Assembly (NCBI GenBank): GCA_020631735.1
Contig: CM036231.1
Coordinates: forward strand, 2,693,831 to 2,757,830
Length of the DNA: 64,000 nt
Direction of reading: 5' to 3'
DNA from: Saccharum officinarum
Taxonomy: Eukaryota > Streptophyta > Magnoliopsida > Poales > Poaceae
The notes beneath the pieces are model-generated. The model did no database searches, had not been told where the DNA came from, and saw nothing but the letters and a program-made list of their open reading frames with translations. A program made the translations under genes and the position numbers. Below are positions 11,715 to 24,917 of the stretch, one piece after another. Position 1 is the first letter of the stretch, and the number at the start of each line of letters is the position of its first letter.

Positions 11715-13531
11715 GTGTCGACGATGGCAGTGCACCTATGTGCTGCTGCCTTACTACATTTTAATCGGCAGCTAGGAGTAGGACTACTACTGCTACTAGT
11801 GGTGGCGGCAGCTAATCACCGGATATAATTGTAAATTACCGGGCTAAACCTAGATTAGTGCTGGGTAATCGCTAGACTAATTAACCAGTTGGAAGAATCC
11901 GCTGGACACATGTCCAATGGAATCGAGCTAGTAGCTCGTGATCATTGCAATCTCAATCTCATCACATTCTTCCTGTTTCCGATGATCCATGATTAGCGCC
12001 TGACGAATGATTGCCGCCGCTACAGAGGCAGCCGAGAGGGAGGGGACCATCATAATCAGTAGCTTAATCACTAGAGGCAGGGAGGGTCGGTATGGTTATG
12101 TTATGTTAATGTATGTGGCGACATGGTCCTCACCTCGGCCGTTAAACAGTCAAACATGGGAGATTAGCGTCTGGACCACGGAGGAGGATGGTGGCCAAGT
12201 GCAGAGCAAGAGCTTTCCTGTCTCCTGCTCCTTTCGATAAAAGGGGTGCCAATGTGGCTTTGTGGATGCAGATCAGGGCTGACCCGGGGTACTGCCTCTG
12301 GCCTACCTATGTGTATCCTGTCGGTTAGTGTGGTCTCCAAAACTTTACTTTACATGCTCTTTTTTCTTGGTTATTATCGTACTCCATTCTTAGATACGCG
12401 AGATTTTCAGCAGTACTAGGTCAAACCATTCAAATTTTGTTTAAATTTATAGAAAGGAAATATAATATTTATGCTATTAAATAGGCTTCATTAGATACTT
12501 TATGCAATGAACTTTTATAATCTATCTCTTTGACATGGTAAATGCTAGTACTTCTTTTTTTTTCTACAAAGTAATAATTCAATTAATACTATCGATATAT
12601 CAAATGTTTCAATCAAAATGAATAAATTTATCTAAAGTAACAACTTATAAATTCATCGCATGGAGTATTGACATAATCTAAAGTGAATTGTTAGTAGCAT
12701 TAGTATATAATTTTAAGGAAATATTTTACATGATTATCGTATTTATCCTAATGTGTGCATGTTTACTTGGTTTACATGGTGGCACATAGTATCTATGCCT
12801 ATTTTGATTTAATTATAGAAGTTTATAATCTAGAAACACATATAGCATAATTTCTTATCCCAATAATGTCTTATTTTGGTATTTAGGCATAGATTGGGGG
12901 CACTTTTATTTTATTTTACATGATGGTACATTTGGCAAATTTAGAATCAAATTAAGCTTGTTACGTTATACTATCTTTCATAACGTCATATGTGGATAAC
13001 TAAAATGCAAATTCATGAGTTTCTTTGCATTTGCTTTCACATAATGATAGAGTTTGATAATTGGTTGCAAATTAGGTATTATTTTATATTATCTTTTATA
13101 ATGGAAAGTGGGTAATTTTGATAAGTTAATTTAATTTTACTTTCATAACCACAGAGCTAGTTAATTTAGATGCAACTTTTAGGAGATACTTCATGTATTT
13201 TATTTACACAATGAAAGATGTGGGTAATTTCTTCGAAAATATAATAGGCCTAATGACCATTATTGTTGATGATTGTTAGGAGTCTATCAAATTAAAGAAC
13301 ATATCTTTCTTATTATTGTACGATTTATTTTATTGCCGCGTCTGAAGATGTTTAACATGAAGATTTCATTGGAGGCCTCTAATTAGTAGTATTAAGACCG
13401 TATACATATTTAGGGTTTACTTTGAATGGTTTTTCTATAATGGCATATGTGGGTAAGTTATATGCAATTTAGAGATTACTTTATATATTTATTTTATATA
13501 ATGGAAGAGGTGGGTAGTTTCTTAGAAAATA
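11715..13531. other. Non-coding, AT-rich from 12,340; degenerate repeats
   Basis: No supported gene. From about 12,900 to 13,530 a loose motif recurs at irregular spacing: a T-rich stretch, then ATAATGG or a variant, then GTGGGTAATTTC or a variant (for example near 13,105, 13,215, 13,440 and 13,500). This suggests a decayed repeat array or old transposon. Confidence 0.5.
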
Positions 13532-13681
13532 CTCCATCTGTTTCAAATTGTAAGTCGTCCTAGCTTTTCTAGGTAGGTACATATTTTTGCTATGCACATA
13601 GATATATGTTATGTCTAGATATATAGAAAAAGCTACGTGCCTAGAAAAGTTAGGATGACATTCGATTTGGAATAGAGGGAG
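13532..13681. mobile_element. Stowaway-type MITE
   Basis: About 150 bp starting CTCCATCTGTTTCAAATTG and ending in its inverted match, GATTTGGAATAGAGGGAG. It is flanked by TA on both sides, as expected for Tc1/Mariner Stowaway insertion. The internal halves are largely complementary (CCTAGCTTTTCTAGG near the centre). Confidence 0.85.
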
Positions 13682-14155
13682 TAGAAGTGTAGAATAGATC
13701 AAATGATCACTATCGTAAGTGACAATGGTTAGAGTGTGTCAAATTAAAGGCTAGATATTTTTTATTATTATTATGAGAGTTTTCAGATTTTTGTTTTCTT
13801 AACATCTCTCGTGAGGATTAACGTGGGGGCTCGACACATCCAATTAGTAAAATATGCTAAGATTAAGATGTTTTAGCCATGGACATGCGACTGCACCAAA
13901 CTATGTTTTTCTCCGGTTGATCTCATTATCTCAACAGGACCAAGAAATTCGGCCTGCTGCCAATGGTACACTGTAACATACGCATAGGACATCCCCTCTC
14001 CCTGCCGCTCGCATCGGTTGACGGTCGGCGACGATGAAATCTTTCTTGTGTCCGATAATATTCCCGCGACGGAATCACATGCGCGAGCCCGGCCGCCAGG
14101 GTCCTGCCGTCCTGGCCGCTGCCGCCTCCGCCGCACCTCTTTTGAGGCCGCCAGC
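13682..14155. other. Intergenic, nothing recognised
   Basis: AT-rich, then GC-rich sequence without a convincing reading frame or splice structure. Confidence 0.5.
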
Positions 14156-14396
14156 CGCCTCGTTTACTTCCCTTCTAAATTCCAAATTTTTACACTCTTT
14201 TTTCGTCACATCAATCTTTAGACGTATGCATGGATCACTTAAGGTAGATAAAAGAAATAACTAATTACACAGTTTTGTTGTAAATCACGAGACGAATCTT
14301 TTAAGCATAATTAGTCCATAATTGAACACTAATTTGTAAATACAAACGAAAGTGCTACAATAGCAAAAATTATAAAAATTTGCAATCTAAACGTGG
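14156..14396. mobile_element. PIF/Harbinger-like MITE
   Basis: Carries the family blocks (TCGTCACATCAATCTTTAGACG, AATTACACAGTTTT, GAGACGAATCTTTTAAGC) between GCCTCGTTTA and TAAACGTGGC ends. The target duplication is not clear. Confidence 0.7.
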
Positions 14397-15197
14397 CCGA
14401 GATGCTCGCTCGCCGCGCACGCCGCTTTGGCTGTCCGGCTGGGCTGCCTGCCGGACTGCCGGGGCCGTAGCCCGTAGTGGCGTGGCCTGGCCTCGCAACT
14501 CACAAAGCCTGCCGCGGCGCCCGTGGCCGTGCATGCATGCACTGCACGCAGACGCAGCAGTGGGATGCCGCGCTCGCTGTGCCTTTGTGCGCACTAGTAG
14601 CCTGCGCTGGTGGCGCAGCCAAACTATTCGTCGCCTCCTTTTCCTTTCCCCTCCGCGGGCGGCGGCTCCACTCCACCTGTGCCAGCCAGCCACTGGCACG
14701 CGCGCGTAGCGAGCAGGCAGGACGGCAGGCGACCACCATGGCCTGCTCCTGCTGGCTGCTGCGTGCCGCTCGATCGAGCGAGCGCTGACGCTGACGCTGC
14801 TGGCTCTGGCTGGCGGGCGCGTGATCTTTGACGTCGCCATCGGCGATTCGGCGCGGTCCAGGTCCGGCCGCCGCGGTGGACAGCTTTTGCTGTGCCCGTT
14901 CGTCACTCGCTGGGGCGCTGTCGATGTGTTTGCTTGGTGCGCTCTGCCGGCTCACTGCTGCCTCGGACGCATGCAAGACAGTGAAACGAATCAGGAGACG
15001 CGTGCGAGTGCGAGCGCGAGTGCGACCACACCCACGCACGTATCGGCTCCGGATAACGTAAATGTATGGTACAGTATGCTTTTACTACCGAGCGGGGCGT
15101 GCTCTGTCAGAAATAAAAGGTAGAAAGAGCGTGGGCGCGCTGTGTGTATTTTGTACTGGACAGAATCTCTGCCGTTTGTCTTGTGTTGTGTTGTGCC
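14397..15197. other. GC-rich intergenic stretch, no supported gene
   Basis: Open frames exist on both strands but overlap each other and follow GC content. Their translations are Arg/Ala/Ser-rich and show no domain. It could be the 5' flank of a lost gene or transposon-derived. Confidence 0.4.
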
Positions 15198-15460
15198 TAG
15201 GGATGAAAACGGATAGGATACGGACGGATATCACTGATATCGTATTTGTTTTTATATTTATGTCCGGATTCGGATTCGAATACGGATAGTATAAAAAATA
15301 CCGGATAGAATACGATTGGATATCGACATCATAAATATGTGATTTAAATATTTGGATACGAATACGGTATCGGATGTTAAATATCCGGACTCGGATACGA
15401 ACGGATTAAAACCCCTCTAAACGGATTCGGTCTCGAATGTCGGAAAATATCCGTACCGTT
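15198..15460. mobile_element. hAT-like MITE of the GGATGAAAACGG type
   Basis: Begins TAGGGATGAAAACGGATAGG and is full of GGATACGGACGGATATC-like inverted words; the right end reads AATATCCGTACCGTTT. Flanks share TTGTGCC on both sides, 7 of an expected 8-bp hAT target duplication. The right terminal repeat seems clipped. Confidence 0.65.
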
Positions 15461-16962
15461 TTGTGCCACCACCTTTGCCTAGTATTCAGTGTCCTTTGCA
15501 ATCCATCACCCATCAGGCTCTTTTAGTTTTTTCATTAACTGTGCCATTACCACTTACCGTAACTCTGTTCATGACCAAACATTCAGTGTATACTATGCTC
15601 TACTCTGCTCTGCAGTGCTATAGCATAAGAACGACCATGAACTTTCGAAACCCCTGCATTGTTGTGTTTAGTTTGTGCTTGGACCAAATATTGGCGATGC
15701 CCTTTGCACCATTATTTACTTGGACACACTAGCCTCGCCAAAACATATTAGGGCTTGTTTGGGTCCCAGGGAACTGAGACTTGTAACGATTCACTAGCCG
15801 GATTGCTTGTTAAATTTATATAACGTTTGATGAGCTCAAATTAGGCGGGAACCTTCAAAGTACAGCCATTTCGATTTGAACATGATCGTGTACTCTGTGT
15901 AGTCACACGGAGTTCTTCTTCCTTTTTTTTTGAATCCTCACACGGAGTTCATTAGGGAGGGGAAACAGAACATGCATGCATGGAGAATATGTGATGAATA
16001 ACAACGTCGGAGAGCAATAATATCTGTCGTTTTTGCTTCCCGAAAAATATCTTTAACTAAATATATATTAAAAATATTAATATTTACAGTACATAATTAG
16101 TATAATTGGAAAGATCTTTGAATCTAGTTTTTTTAAATAAATTTATTTGGAGATACAAATGTTGCACGTATATTTTACAAATCGAGTCAAACTTGTGGCA
16201 TGCACATCAACGATGACAGTTATTTAGAGATGGAGAGAGTAGGTGAGAACTTGGACGTCAAAAGTTTGGGTGGTCACAAACCAAACAATATTTTGTTATG
16301 CATTTGATTGCTCTAACTTTTACACCGGGCGATTCTTGTCCTCACCAGCCTGGATTGCGGTGGACTTTCTTAATACTGTGTTTGAAAACAGTAAACCAAA
16401 AATAGTTCCAAATTTTTTTTGTCTTTTACAGTAAAAGAGCATGTTTGACACATGCCTGAAGTCCTAAATATAGACAAAAATCGCGAGACAAATTTCTTAA
16501 GCCTGATTAATCCATGAAAAGTCTTAAGTAATACAGTAACCCACCTGTGATAATGATAGATTAATTAATATCATTAGTTTCCGACGTGACACCAAAAGTT
16601 TTCGTATCCACAGCTAATAAACGAGGCCAAAGAGTTGTTCAGTGCGCGTCAATCCCTGCTACTGGTACGTACTACTGCTACGTACTAGGCCTGCCTTTGT
16701 TTCACACCTTTTTGGGAGCATAACGCAGGGGGCTGCCACTCCTGCAAGAGACAAAAAAGAGTACCCTACCTTGGCAACCTAGCGGGCAGGGCAGGGCAGG
16801 CTGAGGGCAGGCTGACTTCAGCTCTTCTCAAGCATCACCACCAGTCTCAAACTTTTGTCACTCGCAAGGAATTCACCAAATCTGCTAAACAGCTTTCGCT
16901 GAAAGCTTTGTTCTTCAGTTTCTCGAAATTTCTGCCAGTGCTAGATTTTCTTTTGAGGCCTT
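15461..16962. other. Intergenic with decayed MITE pieces
   Basis: No supported gene. About 16,005-16,230 is a degenerate relative of the Stowaway element at 17,524-17,757, sharing ATATCTGTCGTTTT, TATTAATATTTA and GGAAAGATCTT blocks. A short PIF-like fragment lies near 16,385-16,520. Confidence 0.5.
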
Positions 16963-17203
16963 CGCCATGTTTAGATCACCTCAAAATTCCAAGTTTTTTC
17001 ACTCTCTCTCCATCACATCAATTTTTAGCCGCTTGCATGGAGTACTAAATGTAGATAAAAAAATATCTAATTACACAGTTTAGTTCAAAATCACGAGATG
17101 AATCTTTTGAGCCTAGTTGGTCTACGATTGGACAATATTTATCAAACAAGACGAAAGTAATACTATTCATCAGTTTGAAAAAATCTTCAATCTAAACGAG
17201 GGC
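16963..17203. mobile_element. PIF/Harbinger-like MITE, TSD CTT
   Basis: Ends CGCCATGTTTAG and CTAAACGAGGGC, flanked by CTT on both sides. It has the family blocks CCATCACATCAATTTTTAGC and GATGAATCTTTTGAGCC. Confidence 0.85.
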
Positions 17204-17443
17204 CTTGTTTAATTGGTGAAAAAGTTTGGGTTAGGTGATTGTAGCACTTTTCGTTTTATTTGGCAATTTGTGTCCAATTATGAACTAATTAGACTCAAAA
17301 GATTTGTCTCGTGATTTACAACTAAACTGTGTAATTAGTTTTTTCTTTCGTCTACATTTAGTACTCCATGCATGTGCCGCAAGATTTGATGTGACAGATA
17401 CTGTAGTACTTTTTGGGTTCACTTTTTGTGAATTAAACAGGCT
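17201..17443. mobile_element. Second PIF-like MITE subfamily, abutting the previous one
   Basis: Starts GGCCTTGTTTAATTGGTG and ends TGAATTAAACAGGC. It resembles 59,050-59,293 (AAAAAGTTTGGGTT near one end, TTTTTGGGTTCACTTTT near the other). The two elements share a few bases at the junction. Confidence 0.75.
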
Positions 17444-17523
17444 CTGAATTGTTTTGGGTGACAATAGTTTATTTCAAAAAGAGAACGTGCTCTACTATTT
17501 TTGTGATGAATCCTTCCTAAGTA

Positions 17524-17757
17524 CTCTTCTGTCCTAAAATATCTGTCGTTTTCGTTTTTCGAGAAATAACTTTGACAAAATATATATTAAAAAATATTAA
17601 TATTTATGGTATATAATTGGTATCATTGGAAAGATCTTCGAATCTAGTTTTTTAATAAATTTATTTGGAGATATAAATGTTGCACGTATTTTCTAGAAAT
17701 CGAGTCAAACTTATGGCACGAAAACCCAAAGCGACAGATAATTTGGGACGGAGGGAG
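17524..17757. mobile_element. Stowaway-type MITE
   Basis: Ends CTCTTCTGTCC and GGACGGAGGGAG, flanked by TA on both sides; 234 bp, AT-rich interior. Confidence 0.85.
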
Positions 17758-17763
17758 TACTGT

Positions 17764-18108
17764 GGCCTTGTTTAGTTCGTGATGAAAAAATTTTTAGGTG
17801 TCACATCGGATGTTTCATGGAATATCGGAAGGGGTTTTCGGATACTAATTAAAAAACTAATTACATAACTCTCCTGGAAATCGCGAGATAAATTTATTAA
17901 GCCTAATTAAGCCGTCAGTAGCACCCATGCATGTTACTGTAGCACTTAAGGCTAATCATGGACTAATTAAGCTTAAAAGATTCATCTCGTGGTTTCCAAC
18001 CAAATTGTGCAATTAGTTTTTTTTCGTCTACATTTAGTACTTCATGCATGTGTCCAAACATTTGATGTGATGAGGTGAAAAATTTTTCGGTGGGAACTAA
18101 ACACAGCC
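17764..18108. mobile_element. PIF-like MITE, about 345 bp
   Basis: GGCCTTGTTTAGTTCGTGATG at one end and GGGAACTAAACACAGCC at the other, with the family internal blocks in reverse order. It is longer than the standard 240-bp copies because of an extra left segment. Confidence 0.7.
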
Positions 18109-18819
18109 GGTATTCGTGTGTGCTGACTTTGCCTTTACACGTCAGCACCATCCAAGCCTTTTTTCCCTTAAGACTTGTTCTTTCTTTTGCAAATAATAAT
18201 TTGACCTTGTTTTGACGTTTGATCTGCCCAAACTTGCAAAAGATGGCACTTTGCTCTGAGCCAAGGCGAGTCTTTATTTTTAGCTGCCAAAGGTGTGTCC
18301 TCTGAGCAAAAGGTGTTGAACGATCTGTGTTTGTTTCGCATTCATCTTTTTCTAAAGAAAAAAGGTGGTGTGGAGTGCACGGTTCTTTTTGCTCGAATTT
18401 CTATGATCTGGCGAAGGGTGTGGCCATTTGTTGCACGAGTTACACTGTTCGAAATCATGCTTTGGAAAAAGCAATAAAGAGCGTGTTTTATACTACATAT
18501 CATTGTGAAATTAGTTGAAGTTTTTGAGTCGTGATCATGGTGCAAATCGTTTTGGAAAGCTGGTTAATGCAATCAAAATTCTGAGAGTGACCGCAAGGAA
18601 GAAAAATGGCGCACTAGTGAAGATGGTGGTGCTTACTACCAAAAAAAAAAAAGAAACCAACACGTGTTGCTTGAATAATTAAGGAAGTGTTTTGTTCCAT
18701 GCCACCGTTTGTCATACCCATACCTTAGACTATGGCGACGCCACAAAATCAAGGCTCACCTTTGGTTGATAAAAAGTTGAGGCAGCCACGGTAAAAGTAC
18801 AGTAACAAGTTGCCACATA
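18109..18819. other. Intergenic, nothing recognised
   Basis: Mixed composition, only short open frames, no splice or domain signal. Confidence 0.5.
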
Positions 18820-19380
18820 CTCCCTCTGTCCCTTAATATTAGTCGTTCTGGCTCTGAAAGGTTGTCCCTGAATATGTCGTTGGCGTTCTAATTGAGTCTC
18901 CATATAGGTGTGTCATACTACCACAGCACTTGCATGTCACCCGTGCAGCAGCCTTTGGCCTTGTTTAGACGCCGGAATCAGTGCCCCGATTCGGGCACTG
19001 TAGCTGCCGGAACACTGTAGCAACTTTTATTTTTAAGTGTAAAAAATTGTCTAAAAATTAATTAATTAGACTCAAAATGTTCGTCTCGCAAAGTACAACA
19101 AAACTGTGCAATTAGTTTATGATTTCATCTACATTTAGTACTCCATGCATTTGTCGACATTTTGATATGATGGAGAATCTCCTTTTTGCATAGTAGAATT
19201 TGGAGGTGAATTTGGATAACTAAACAAGGCCTTTATCCCTTCCTCCTCTCACAACTGCGCATTAATGGCAATGCTTAACGGCTGTTGAAGGGCTATTTTA
19301 TAGGGTTGTTAAGTCTTGTCTCATGAACATTGGTCTTTGTGCAAAATATTTGGACGACGGACATATTGGGACGGAGGGAG
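18820..19380. mobile_element. Stowaway-type MITE split by a PIF-like MITE
   Basis: Left end CTCCCTCTGTCCCTTAATATT after TA; right end TATTGGGACGGAGGGAG before TA. The interior is interrupted at 18,957-19,231 by another element, so the insertion order is clear. Confidence 0.8.
18957..19231. mobile_element. PIF-like MITE nested in Stowaway, TSD TTT
   Basis: Ends GGCCTTGTTTAG and CTAAACAAGGCC are perfect inverted repeats, flanked by TTT on both sides. An internal palindrome, CCCCGATTCGGG, is present. Confidence 0.85.
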
Positions 19381-20534
<1,154 letters not shown>

Positions 20535-20694
20535 CCTAAGGCGCGTGAGTTATAACCCTAAGGAGCGTGCGTAGGGCGGTAGAGGTGGCCTGCCGTGTCG
20601 CCCGCCGAGGAAGGCTACGACAACGAGCTCGGGTATTACCTAGGGGCTAGGGGTGGGGGCTGATCACTCTACACACGACTCAACGCTCCACCAG

Positions 20695-20933
20695 CGCCTT
20701 GTTTAGTTTGTCTCAAAGTTAAGTTTTTTCGCTCTCTCTCCATCACATCAATTTTTAACCGCTTGTATGGAGTATTAAATATAGGTAAAAAAATAACTAA
20801 TTACACGGTTTAGTTGGAAATCACGAGATGAATCTTTTGAGCCTAGTTGGTCCATGATTGGACAATATTTGCCAAATAAGACGAAAGTGGTACTATTTAT
20901 CGGGTTGAAATTTTCTTCAATCTAAACGAGGGC
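20695..20933. mobile_element. PIF/Harbinger-like MITE, TSD CAG
   Basis: CGCCTTGTTTAG and CTAAACGAGGGC ends with CAG on both sides; standard family interior. Confidence 0.85.
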
Positions 20934-22750
20934 CAGGGTTAGATTGTGTTGCCCACTGTGGTGATCTCATGGCCATGTCATCCTCCACTGCTGACCGCCC
21001 TGCCCTCGGTTGCCTCGTTTCGTAGTTCTTGGTAGGGTATCCTCTCACAGTCTCACGAGTCACGAGCGACCATCCTACGCAGCCGCAAGCATGGAAATGA
21101 ACCATCGACATCCTTGATTGAAGGCGTTGTTTGATTGGGAATTGAGAAATAGTGCTACAGCCTACAGGAACGAGAACTTTCTTTAGGCTCCGTTCGGTTA
21201 CATGGAAACAATTCCCGGCCAAACGATTTCTTCACAAATTTGCATAAGGCGGGAACCATTCCAGAACGGAGCCTGTTTGGTTCGGTGAGTCAGCCAGTCC
21301 AGAATGGGTGCATCCGTCATGGGTTCACTCTTTGTAGGATCGGTTGAGGACTTTCGTTGTTTGGTTTGGTCACAGACCGTGTCGTCCGATGGTTTTGGGA
21401 GGGATAAGGTAGGGACACATTTATACTAGGGAACGGAATTGGTTGATGACTGATGGATCTATCCCGTGACTAAAACCAAACGCCAGGAGAGGCTCGGATG
21501 TAGGTTCGGATCGTTCCACTGCAGTTCGTCGGGCAAACCAAACACGTACAGCATTGTCCTAGCAAAGAACCCGGAATGTGTTGCTTGTAAAGTTTTCGGA
21601 TTTTTACAGCATTGGATCAAACTGTTTTAAGGCGGATGACGAACTGAGAAAGCGATGGAGATCCTACAGATGTTAAAGGACGGCCTTTCTCGAAGTTGCA
21701 GTAGGAGCCGTTTGCTGTGTTGATAAGCCGGTTGAAAAACACTGTTGACTGATTTGTTATGAGAGAAAAATACTGTTTCGACTGAAAAAACAAGCTGAAA
21801 AAGACGAATTATAAGTCGAATGAACAGGGCCGTAGAAGCTGGTTTGCAGATTTTGTGGCGCTCCTCAAGTGATGCAGTGGTGTCCTTTTTTTTCTTTTTT
21901 CTTTTCTCTCTAAGATGCTCTAAGTTTTGAGGTGTATTTTTGCTAGGTCTGCTGGTTTTGATGGGTAGAGGTAAGTCGTGTCCGGTGTGGTTATGATTAC
22001 TTTGTGTGGGCTTACTTTGTAAACGGGTAATCCAGTGAATATTGTCTATGCTTTCTGTAAAAAGCAGGATCAAGATCTTTGATATAATATAAAAAAACGT
22101 TATTTGAGAACAAAAATAAGTTGCATTATTTTTCATGACTTTTGAAATTTAAATCTTTCTTTTTTGACACTAAACTCATCTTCGTGTCTTTTTTTTTTGA
22201 CACTTCCATTAGTTTGCACCTCAAAAACGTTCAGTGGATAGTAAAAAGATCAGTTTGCCTTGTTAAATATTTTTATCCGTTCTTTCCTTGCCCAGTTCAT
22301 TGGTTATGTTCTTTTTGCTGGGTTTTTTTTCAGTTTCTTTTCATGTATTTAACTAACCTTTTCCCTCGTTCTTTCTCCTTGGCTGGTTTTCTGTTTGTAC
22401 GTAGAGTCGCTGCCTCTAGGGCCGGTAGCCACGGGATCCTTTTGGATTAATCGTTCCCCAAGCTTAGAGATATTTTATGTTTTATAAAATGCTTATCATG
22501 TTTTTACCAAATTTTTAATTAAAAAGAATGTAAGATCGGGGAGGTAATTTAAATGGTTTTATTTAAGAGTTAAGAAAAATAGCTAGAGTCCAGCAATAGT
22601 TGAAGCAGACAAAAAAAATTTTGCCGCCATAATTTTTTTGGTGCAAATTACTTTTTCTGCTATAGGCGGATGAGCTCGCCCTTGCTAGCCCACAAGGCCC
22701 GCGAAGCAGTCTTGGCAGAGGCGGGCCAAATTTAATTAGTAAATGTTGGA
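20934..22750. other. Intergenic with MITE fragments
   Basis: No supported gene. Short inverted-end pieces occur: CCTGTTTGGTTCGG near 21,260 facing CCAAACACG near 21,540, and a ridge near 21,695-21,832 ending GAATGAACAGGGCC. Both resemble short DNA transposons but target duplications were not established. Confidence 0.4.
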
Positions 22751-24917
22751 TACGTTGGGCTAAATCTAACCAGGTCGACAGGAGGCGAGGTTGGGTTGGG
22801 CTAAGTCTAAGCGGGTTGACAAGAGGTGAGGTTGGGCCATCCCTGACGAGTGACGAGAGAGCTGGGTGCTCGTGAAAACAAGTTTGAGCCTGGGCCAGCT
22901 TGAACACCTTTCTTTTTTTTTTTTCCCTTCCCTTTTCTCCTTCGGATTTCTATCACTCGGATTCCCAGTTTCCTTGTTGGAGTAGGTTTGTTGTAGGATT
23001 GGTATTCGCATTGGGACGAATTGGTGAAGTCTGTTGTGGCGATGTCTTGTTTTCTTACTGTTGGCCTAATATATTAGTGCTAGCGCCCGAATGTTCGAAT
23101 GGACGTCCGCGCCTGCACTCCGTCTCCCCCGCGCAGCTACATCCCGTGCCAGCCTACACGGGGCCTGCGCCGCTCGACCCGCCCGACTGCACGTGAAGAG
23201 TCTCCGCTCGCGTCCCCTCCGCTTCACACGCGCATGCATGCGGCCAGCAGCTGCAGCAGGCGGCTACAACAAAGTGCCTACACCAGCATTCACAGATAGG
23301 AGGAAGGGGCAGCGGATGCCCAACCGGCGCTGAGAGGAGGAGGAGGAGAAGGAGACATCGAGGCGAAGGTGAGGTAGCAGAAAAGTGAAGACAGAGATGC
23401 AACACCCGATCTAATTTTAAAACATCCAGATGCAACATTTGCAACATACGTCTGAAGACAGATAAAACACAAGAAACATGCATCTAAAACACTAGCTACA
23501 ACACTAGATCTACTTTTGAAACATCCAGATAAAACACTTGTAAACATACGTCTGGAAACAAGATGAAAAATTTAGAACATACACTTGAAACATACATGTA
23601 TAGCCACTGCAACATGTGCAACATTCCGATTTACTTTTGCAACAACAAGATGAAACACCTGCAACATCCAGATGAAACATCTGAAACACTTGAAACATAC
23701 TCTTGTAACATAGGCTTTGCTTGGACGAATAGAGGCACATCGGCATGGGGGTTGGCGGCAGTGCATAGACCTCGTTGTGCGGTAGCAGCACGGGCAACTC
23801 GCTAGCGGGCGCTGCGTCACACGAATCTTGGATACGTTGGATACGTTGGGCTAACTCTAACCACGTCGACAGGAGGCGAGGTTGGGTTGGGCTAAGTCTA
23901 AGCGGGTTGACAGGAGGTGAGGTTGGGCCATCCCTGACGAGTGACGAGAGAGGTGGGTGCTCGTGAAAACAAGTTTGAGCCTGGGCCAGCTTGAACACCT
24001 TTCTTTCTTTTTTGTCCTTCCCTTTTCTCCTTCGGATTTCTATCACTCGGATTCCCAGTTTCCTTGTTGGAGTAGGTTTGTTGTAGGATTGGTATTCGCA
24101 TTGGGACGAATTGGTGAAGTCTGTTGTGGCGATGTCTTGTTTTCTTACTGTTGGCCTAATATATTAGTGCTAGCCTGAACGTTCGAATGGACGTCCGCGC
24201 CTGCACTCCGTCTCCCTCGCGCAGCTGCATCCCGTGCCAGCCTACACGGGGCCTGCGCCGCTCGACCCGCCCGACTGCACGTGAAGAGTCTCCGCTCGCG
24301 TCCCCTCCGCTTCACACGCGCATGCACGCGGCCAACAGCTGCAGCAAGCGGCTACAACAAGTGCCTACACCAGCATCCACAAATAGGAGGAAGGGGCAGC
24401 GGATGCCCAACCGGCGCTGGGAGGAGGAGGAGGAGAAGGAGACATCGAGGCGAAGGTGAGGCAGCAGAAAAGTGAAGACAGAGATGCAACACCCGATCTA
24501 CTTTTAAAACATCCGGATGCAACATTTGCAACATACGTCTGAAGACAGATGAAACACAAGAAACATGCATCTAAAACACTAGCTATAACACCAGATCTAC
24601 TTTTGAAATATCCAGATAAAACACTTGTAAACATACGTCTGGAAACAAGATGAAAAATTTGGAACATACACTTGAAACATACATGTATAGCCACTGCAAC
24701 ATGTGCAACATTCCGATTTACTTTTGCAACAACAAGATGAAACACCTGCAACATCCAGATGAAACATCTGAAACACTTGAAACATACTCTTATAACATAG
24801 GCTTTGCTTGGACGAATAGAGGCACATCGGCATGGGGGTTGGCGGCAGTGCATGGACCTCGTTGTGCGGTAGCAGCACGGGCAACTCGCTAGCGGGCGCT
24901 GCGTCACACGAATCTTG
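22751..24917. repeat. Tandem duplication, two units of about 1.09 kb
   Basis: Unit 1 runs 22,751-23,841 and unit 2 runs 23,842 to about 24,917. Both start TACGTTGGGCTAA, pass the shared landmark GGATTTCTATCACTCGG and a GC-rich block (ATGGACGTCCGCGCCTGC), then a run of GAAACA/TGCAACAT words, and end GCGTCACACGAATCTTG. They differ by scattered substitutions and a few small indels. Confidence 0.93.

Noticed and set aside
11062..11775. Open frames running through the N gap
   Set aside because: They exist only because undetermined bases contain no stops; the coding on the left belongs to broken Copia gag.
14370..15039. Long open frames on both strands in GC-rich DNA
   Set aside because: Mutually overlapping, low-complexity Arg/Ala/Ser products with no domain or splice signals.
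23563..24892. CRISPR-like look of repeated AACAT words
   Set aside because: Words are irregular in length and spacing with no conserved repeat and unique spacers, and the DNA is plant nuclear.
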